Under the pieces are notes generated by a model that saw only the letters and a program-made list of their open reading frames with translations, made no database searches and was not told where the DNA came from. Shown one piece after another: positions 59,190 through 64,000 of a stretch of 64,000 nucleotides of DNA. Source of the DNA: Pseudotabrizicola formosa (GTDB taxonomy: Bacteria > Pseudomonadota > Alphaproteobacteria > Rhodobacterales > Rhodobacteraceae). The stretch is taken from assembly GCF_002900965.1 (NCBI RefSeq), contig NZ_PJOM01000002.1:1054001-1118000 (forward strand). The letters run 5' to 3'. Position numbers and translations under genes: made by a program. Position 1 is the first letter of the stretch; every line of letters starts with the position of its first letter.

Positions 59190-60433
59190 CCGTCCAGCCG
59201 GAAGGTCAGCGCCTTCAGATAGCCCGATTCTGCCAATTGCGGCAGCATGGGGTGGTCTGGCCCGGCAAAGCCGGTGTGGATCAGCTGCGCCCGCCGCCCG
59301 CCGCGCCCGATGCCCCGACCGCTTGCATTGCGGAACGAGGCCAGATCGGCAGCGTGAGAACAGGAACACAACACCAGGTAACCTCCCGGTGCGACCAGCG
59401 GCGCTGCCAGCCGCGCCACACGCTCATAGGCGCGCAAGCCTGCTTCCAGCGCAGGTTTGGCCGGTGCAAAGGAGGGCGGGTCGCAGATGACCAGATCAAA
59501 CTGCGCGCCCTCGGCCCCCAAGGCCTCCAGCACGTCAAAGGCATCGCCCTGGCGGGTGGCAAAGCGTGCCTCTACCCCCATTGCAGCAGCACCCTGCGCG
59601 GCCAAAGCCAGCGCCGGGGCCGATCCGTCCACCGACAAGGCGCTTTCTGCCCCGGCCGCCAGACAGGCAAGGCCAAAGCCGCCGACATGGGCAAACACAT
59701 CCAGCACCCGCGCGCCCCGTGCCAGACGCGCGGCAAAGGCGTGGTTCGGGCGCTGGTCATAAAACAACCCGGTCTTCTGGCCGCCCACAAGGTCGGCCAT
59801 GTAGAGCGCCCCGTTCATTGGCACTGTCAGCGGCCCGTCCACCGCGCCGCGCACCACAACGACCTCTTCGGCCAGCCCTTCCAGACTGCGTGACCGGCCC
59901 GTCCCGTTCTTGACCACCGACGCCACACCCGTCACCGCCATCAGCGCCGCCACCAGCACATCCAGATGCGCCTCGGCCCAGGCCGCATTCGGCTGCACCA
60001 CGGCCACATCGCCAAAGCGGTCAATCACCACACCGGGCAATCCATCGGCCTCGGCATGCACCAGCCGGTAATAGGGCGCGTCGAACAGCCGCGCGCGCAG
60101 GTCCAGCGCACGGGCAATCCGCAGCTCGAACCAGGCTTGGTCAATCACCGCTGCCGGGTCACGGTCCAGCATTCGGCAGATGATCTTTGATTTGGGGTTT
60201 ACCGTCACCAGCCCCAGGGGCCGCCGCTCACCATCCTCCAGCACGGCAAGCGTGCCGGGGGCCAGACCTTGGGTCCGCCGGTCGGTGACCAGCTCATCGG
60301 CATAGACCCAAGGGAAGCCGTGCCGGATCGCCCGGGCCTCGGCCTTGGGTTTCAGCCGCACCACGGGAAGGGTGCGGGCATCGGCATCAGAAACGGAGTC
60401 GGGGGCGTCATGCGCAACGGGAGGGGTCATCAT
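59186..60433 (-). CDS. rlmI: Class I SAM-dependent rRNA methyltransferase, RlmI-like
   Basis: 415 residues. An N-terminal PUA domain (VVRLKPKAEARAIRHGFPWV) is followed by an RlmI-type central region (GLFYDQRPNHAFAARLARGA). The Rossmann methyltransferase has VLDVFAHVGGFGLA and the catalytic-type FDLVICDPPSFAPAK, with a Cys in YLVLCSCSH. RlmI makes m5C1962 of 23S rRNA in E. coli. Two ATGs at 60433 and 60430 are possible; the second has better spacing from AAGGGG. Confidence 0.82.
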   Translation of the reverse strand: MMTPPVAHDAPDSVSDADARTLPVVRLKPKAEARAIRHGFPWVYADELVTDRRTQGLAPGTLAVLEDGERRPLGLVTVNPKSKIICRMLDRDPAAVIDQAWFELRIARALDLRARLFDAPYYRLVHAEADGLPGVVIDRFGDVAVVQPNAAWAEAHLDVLVAALMAVTGVASVVKNGTGRSRSLEGLAEEVVVVRGAVDGPLTVPMNGALYMADLVGGQKTGLFYDQRPNHAFAARLARGARVLDVFAHVGGFGLACLAAGAESALSVDGSAPALALAAQGAAAMGVEARFATRQGDAFDVLEALGAEGAQFDLVICDPPSFAPAKPALEAGLRAYERVARLAAPLVAPGGYLVLCSCSHAADLASFRNASGRGIGRGGRRAQLIHTGFAGPDHPMLPQLAESGYLKALTFRLDG

Positions 60434-60474
60434 CCCCTTCCCTTACCGCAAACGCCCCGCTTGGGAAATGCCCC

Positions 60475-61152
60475 TCAGCGCAGGGTCACGATATCCGGCT
60501 GCGTCAGGGCCCGGGCCAGCAGCATCGGGTCTGTCACCCGCGCCGAGAGTTCAGATCGGATTGCCTGCGCCAGCCGGTCCACCACCACCACCCGCTGGGT
60601 GCGACCTGCCAATTCCTCGGCCACCGCCTGTTTGCCGCCAGCAGCCTTTGCATCGGCCACCACCGCACGTGGCCCGTCGATCACCGCGCCCGTTTCAGCA
60701 TCGCGCACCGTCAGGTCAAAGCGCATGGAATGGGTGCCACCCACTGTATAACGGGTCTTTTCCGTTACCGAGTGAAAGCGTGTCACCTCGACATCCACCA
60801 CAACGCGGCGACCCGAGGTCATCGCGCTGGTGCCGCGCTCCATCGCCTCACGGACCATCGCCGCCACCTGCGCATGGCGATTGCCCCTCGGCTCGCCGCG
60901 CCAGACGATATCGGCCACCGGATAGAACATATTGGCTTCCGACACCTTCAGACTGTCGGGCACCGCGACGCGGACCTCTTGCACATCGTATTGCGCCGCC
61001 ATCACCTGCGCTCCGGCCGGGAGGCGGACCGCCCCCGGCCCCTGCGTGGCCAGCGTCATCTGACTCCGGTCCGCCTGCATAACCTCCGGCCCGGTGCCAC
61101 AGGCCGACAGAGCCATCACCACAGACAGAACCGGTATAAGCAGTGTCTTCAT
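60475..61152 (-). CDS. Lipoprotein, DUF6778-like, hypothetical
   Basis: 225 residues. [20 protein letters not shown] is a lipoprotein signal with lipobox LSAC. The rest is a soluble domain with a conserved-looking [20 protein letters not shown] and [21 protein letters not shown] recall it as a family conserved in Rhodobacteraceae with no known function. The ATG at 61152 follows GGAGGATTTGGTG. It is divergent from edd. Confidence 0.7.
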   Translation of the reverse strand: MKTLLIPVLSVVMALSACGTGPEVMQADRSQMTLATQGPGAVRLPAGAQVMAAQYDVQEVRVAVPDSLKVSEANMFYPVADIVWRGEPRGNRHAQVAAMVREAMERGTSAMTSGRRVVVDVEVTRFHSVTEKTRYTVGGTHSMRFDLTVRDAETGAVIDGPRAVVADAKAAGGKQAVAEELAGRTQRVVVVDRLAQAIRSELSARVTDPMLLARALTQPDIVTLR

Positions 61153-61349
61153 CACCAAATCCTCCGGGGAGGTCTTCCCCTTGTCTTTGCAGGCATAGCT
61201 GCCAAAAATGGCACGATTACGCGCAAATCTGTGCAAAAGCGGGGTTTTGTGGTGTCTGCGGGGCGGGCCACAGCCCCTGTAGAAGCGCCTCGCCTTGCCT
61301 GGCGGCGGGCCCCCTGGGGCTCTGGCAGCGGCTGGGGGGGCACCCGCTC

Positions 61350-61365
61350 TTGTTAGCGCTAACAA
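61350..61365. promoter_or_regulatory. LacI-type operator upstream of edd-eda
   Basis: Perfect 16-bp palindrome TTGTTAGCGCTAACAA, 47 bp before edd. The central GCGC and arms are typical of LacI-family operators that control sugar genes in alphaproteobacteria. No repressor gene is in the window. Confidence 0.65.
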
Positions 61366-61412
61366 ATTCTGATACGCTGATGCCACCGCCAGCCACAACG
61401 CAAAGGCCCGCC

Positions 61413-63218
61413 ATGACCCTGCATCCCACGATCGCCCGCGTCACCGACCGCATCCGCGCGCGCAGCCATGGACCAAGGGGCGATTACCTGCGCCAGATGA
61501 GCGCTGCCGTGGCCGCCGGCCCCGCGCGCAGCCATCTGACCTGTGGCAATCAGGCCCATGCCTATGCTGCGATGGCGCAGGACAAGGACACGCTGGCCAC
61601 CACCCGCGCCCCCAATATCGGCATCGTCACCGCCTATAATGACATGCTCTCGGCGCATCAGCCGTTTGAACGTTACCCCGACCTGATCCGCGCCGCCGCT
61701 CGTGCCGCCGGGGCCACCGCGCAGGTGGCCGGTGGCGTGCCTGCGATGTGCGATGGCGTCACCCAAGGCCAGCCGGGGATGGAGTTGTCGCTGTTCTCAC
61801 GCGATGTGATCGCGCTGGCCGCAGGCGTGGCGCTGAGCCACAACACCTTCGACTCTGCCCTCTACCTTGGCGTCTGCGATAAAATCGTGCCCGGCCTGAT
61901 CATCGCCGCCGCCAGCTTCGGCCATATTCCGGCGGTGTTCGTGCCCGCCGGACCGATGACGAGCGGAATCCCGAATGATCAGAAATCTGCCGTCCGCAAC
62001 GCCTATGCCGAAGGCAAGGCCAGCCGCGACGAGCTGATGGCGGCGGAAATGGCCAGCTATCACGGCGCGGGCACCTGCACCTTTTACGGCACCGCCAATA
62101 CCAATCAGATGCTGATGGAATTCATGGGGATGCACCTGCCCGGCTCCAGCTTCATCAACCCCGGCACGCCTTTGCGTGACGCGCTGACCACGGCAGCGGT
62201 GGAACGCGCGGCCCAGATCACCGCACTTGGCAATGATTTCCGGCCGGCCGGCGAGATTCTCGACGAACGGGCCTATGTCAACGGTCTGGTGGGGTTGATG
62301 GCCACGGGGGGCTCCACCAATCTTGTGCTGCACCTGCCGGCGATGGCGCGGGCCAGCGGGGTGATCCTTGATCTGCAGGATTTTGCCGATCTGTCCGATG
62401 TGGTCCCGCTGATGGCCAAGGTCTATCCCAACGGCCTTGCAGATGTGAACCATTTCCACGCCGCCGGCGGGTTGCAATTCCTGATCAACCAGCTGCTGGA
62501 CGCAGGGCTGCTGCATCCCGATGCCAAGACGGTTCAGGGCGACGGGCTGGAGGCCTACCGTCAGGAACCCACGCTGAAAGAGGGCAAGCTCGGCTGGCAG
62601 GACGGCCCGCGCATCAGCCTGAACGACAAAATCGTGCGGCCCGCCTCTGATCCTTTTGCCTCCAGCGGCGGCTTGAAACAGCTGTCCGGCAATCTTGGGC
62701 GCGGCGTGATCAAGGTCTCCGCCGTCGCCCCCGAGCGCCATATCGTGCAGGCCCCGGTCCGCATCTTTCACACCCAGGATGCGGTCAAGGCCGCCTTCAA
62801 GGCGGGCGAATTCACCTCTGACACCATCGTCGTGGTCCGCTTTCAGGGCCCCAGCGCCAATGGGATGCCCGAACTGCACTCGCTGACCCCCACCCTGATG
62901 GTGCTGCAAGATCGCGGGCTCAACGTGGCGCTGGTCACCGATGGCCGCATGTCGGGGGCCAGCGGCAAGGTGCCTGCCGCCATCCACGTCTCCCCCGAGG
63001 CCGCCAAGGGCGGCCCCCTCGCCCGCCTGCGCGACGGCGACATCGTCCGCCTTGATGCGGTCGCAGGCACGCTGTGCGTATTGGCAGAGGATTTCGACAG
63101 CCGCCCCCCCGTCACCGCCGATCTCTCGGCCAACAATCATGGCATCGGGCGCGAACTCTTCAACGTCTTCCGCCAGACCGTCGGCACCGCCGACACCGGT
63201 GCCGGCGTGGTGGTCTGA
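61413..63218 (+). CDS. edd: Phosphogluconate dehydratase
   Basis: 601-residue IlvD/Edd-family FeS dehydratase making KDPG from 6-phosphogluconate, the first dedicated Entner-Doudoroff step. Landmarks are [58 protein letters not shown] and [22 protein letters not shown]. Cluster cysteines lie in MCDGV and CTFYG. The ATG at 61413 is the family start. eda follows, with a dispersed repeat between them, and a LacI-type palindrome lies upstream. Confidence 0.95.
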   Translation: MTLHPTIARVTDRIRARSHGPRGDYLRQMSAAVAAGPARSHLTCGNQAHAYAAMAQDKDTLATTRAPNIGIVTAYNDMLSAHQPFERYPDLIRAAARAAGATAQVAGGVPAMCDGVTQGQPGMELSLFSRDVIALAAGVALSHNTFDSALYLGVCDKIVPGLIIAAASFGHIPAVFVPAGPMTSGIPNDQKSAVRNAYAEGKASRDELMAAEMASYHGAGTCTFYGTANTNQMLMEFMGMHLPGSSFINPGTPLRDALTTAAVERAAQITALGNDFRPAGEILDERAYVNGLVGLMATGGSTNLVLHLPAMARASGVILDLQDFADLSDVVPLMAKVYPNGLADVNHFHAAGGLQFLINQLLDAGLLHPDAKTVQGDGLEAYRQEPTLKEGKLGWQDGPRISLNDKIVRPASDPFASSGGLKQLSGNLGRGVIKVSAVAPERHIVQAPVRIFHTQDAVKAAFKAGEFTSDTIVVVRFQGPSANGMPELHSLTPTLMVLQDRGLNVALVTDGRMSGASGKVPAAIHVSPEAAKGGPLARLRDGDIVRLDAVAGTLCVLAEDFDSRPPVTADLSANNHGIGRELFNVFRQTVGTADTGAGVVV

Positions 63219-63238
63219 CGCAGCACCCTCTTGTCTCA

Positions 63239-63258
63239 TTATCTGTTCTTAAATATCC
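63239..63258 (-). repeat. Second copy of the GGATATTT...GAACAGATAA element
   Basis: The reverse complement of these 20 bases matches 5217-5236 at 18 positions. Here the element separates edd from eda; at 5217 it separates ilvB from ilvN. GC-rich flanks follow on the GGATATTT side in both places. Confidence 0.6.
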
Positions 63259-63304
63259 CCGCCGGAGGCTCCTGCCCTCCCCGCCTCTCTGCCGCCAAAG
63301 GACC

Positions 63305-63952
63305 ATGCCCATGACCCCCGCCGAACAATCCGCCCGCGCGCTTGACGTGTGCCGCCTTGCCCCCGTCGTTCCCGTGCTGGTGATCGACGATCTGGCGCAT
63401 GCCCGCCCCTTGGCCGAAGCGCTGGTCGCGGGTGGTCTGCCTGCGCTGGAGGTCACCTTGCGCACAGCTTGCGCGCTGGACGCAATCCGAGTGATGGCAG
63501 AGGTTCCGGGCGGCGTCGTCGGGGCAGGCACGCTGCTGACCCGCGCGGATGTCAAGGCCGCCAAGGAGGCCGGGGCCACCTTCGGCGTCTCGCCGGGGGC
63601 AACCGAGGCTCTGCTCGACGCCTGCGCCGAATTTGATCTGCCTCTGCTGCCCGGCGCGGTCACCGCATCCGAAGTGATGCGCTTGCTGGAAAAGGGCTAC
63701 ACGGTGCAGAAATTCTTCCCCGCCGAACAATCCGGGGGGGCGGCCTTTCTCAAATCCATCGGCGCGCCGATCCCGCAGGTCAGCTTTTGCCCTACAGGGG
63801 GCATCAGCCTGAAAAACGCGGCCGATTATCTGTCACTCAAGAACATCCTCTGCGTCGGCGGCTCTTGGGTCGCGCCCAAAGAGGCAATGGCGAAGGGCGA
63901 CTGGGCCACCGTCACCACCCTTGCGGCCGAAGCACGCGCTTTGCGCGGCTAG
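63305..63952 (+). CDS. eda: 2-dehydro-3-deoxy-phosphogluconate (KDPG) aldolase
   Basis: 215-residue class I aldolase splitting KDPG into pyruvate and glyceraldehyde 3-phosphate. Characteristic parts are LAPVVPVLVIDDLAHARPLAEALVAGGLPALEVTLRT with the catalytic Glu, GAGTLLT, FGVSPGAT, and the Schiff-base Lys in YTVQKFFPAE. The end has FCPTGGI and CVGGSW phosphate-binding motifs. An ATG at 63311 has better spacing from AAAGGA than 63305. It is the second gene of the edd-eda unit. The last 48 bases of the window show nothing further. Confidence 0.95.
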   Translation: MPMTPAEQSARALDVCRLAPVVPVLVIDDLAHARPLAEALVAGGLPALEVTLRTACALDAIRVMAEVPGGVVGAGTLLTRADVKAAKEAGATFGVSPGATEALLDACAEFDLPLLPGAVTASEVMRLLEKGYTVQKFFPAEQSGGAAFLKSIGAPIPQVSFCPTGGISLKNAADYLSLKNILCVGGSWVAPKEAMAKGDWATVTTLAAEARALRG

Positions 63953-64000
63953 GTCCAGGCCAGCGCGCGACACTGTGCACAAAACGGCTAGCCTCAGGCC

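Noticed and set aside
61797-63239. 480-codon open frame antisense to edd
   Set aside because: Edd motifs are complete on the plus strand; the antisense reading shows no domain.

Overview
The window is high-GC DNA from an alphaproteobacterium, almost certainly of the Rhodobacteraceae/Paracoccaceae group (Rhodobacter, Gemmobacter, Tabrizicola and relatives). The evidence is an Entner-Doudoroff edd-eda pair, a ccmF-ccmH block, a cysteine-poor DksA, an RSP_2648-type PIN protein, ectoine-degradation genes, GGAAC-N16-CGTT promoters read by the general-stress sigma factor EcfG, and an alphaproteobacterial GTTC-N7-GTTC SOS box. No species can be named from the sequence alone.

Layout. 1-3076: a partial Gfo/Idh/MocA oxidoreductase with ThuA behind a LacI-type palindrome, a small-molecule kinase and a Na+/Ca2+ exchanger. 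3221-5811: ilvBN behind a branched-chain leader peptide and a complete transcription attenuator. 5897-9186: a PaaG-like isomerase and the cytochrome c maturation genes ccmH and ccmF. 9377-13402: a GntR/FCD regulator and an NMT1-type ABC importer ending in a stand-alone allophanate-hydrolase C-terminal domain, with one palindrome in front of both units. 13669-23669: a stress-signalling region with a hybrid kinase, a CheR methyltransferase, a REC-PAS-HWE kinase-REC protein, two small hydrophilic proteins, a deaminase, a VOC protein and a GAF hybrid kinase. Three exact EcfG promoters lie here and a fourth is at 58228. 23786-26488: a UdgX-DUF4130 protein and a radical SAM protein behind a LexA box.

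26565-31041 is the most unusual region. It encodes an ECF sigma factor, its anti-sigma factor, a subtilase with a Tat-like leader, a small Ser/Gly/Arg-rich protein with nearly the same leader, and an HPr-kinase-like domain fused to a PqqD (RiPP-recognition) domain. Three promoter-like sites share GGAATAAA-N13/14-CGTT, one before each transcription unit, so the sigma factor probably drives the whole set. It looks like a secretion-linked peptide or protein modification system.

31132-39565: a HAD phosphatase, a two-component system and a divergent AfuABC/FbpABC-like ABC importer. 39859-45857: a roughly 5.9 kb segment between a tRNA-Ser(GCU) gene and an imperfect copy of its 3' end. It holds a wrecked kdp potassium system (kdpF and kdpC intact, a kdpB'-'kdpA chimera, kdpD broken twice, kdpE truncated), a recombinase fragment and a DUF3883 protein.

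46325-51989: an AbrB-family remnant, ectoine catabolism genes doeB, doeA, doeX and doeD, and an FAD monooxygenase. 52014-61152: dksA, a MoxR/VWA pair with a DUF2927 lipoprotein and small membrane proteins, a DedA protein, an M48 protease, a PIN protein, an RlmI-like methyltransferase and a lipoprotein. 61350-63952: edd-eda behind a LacI-type palindrome.
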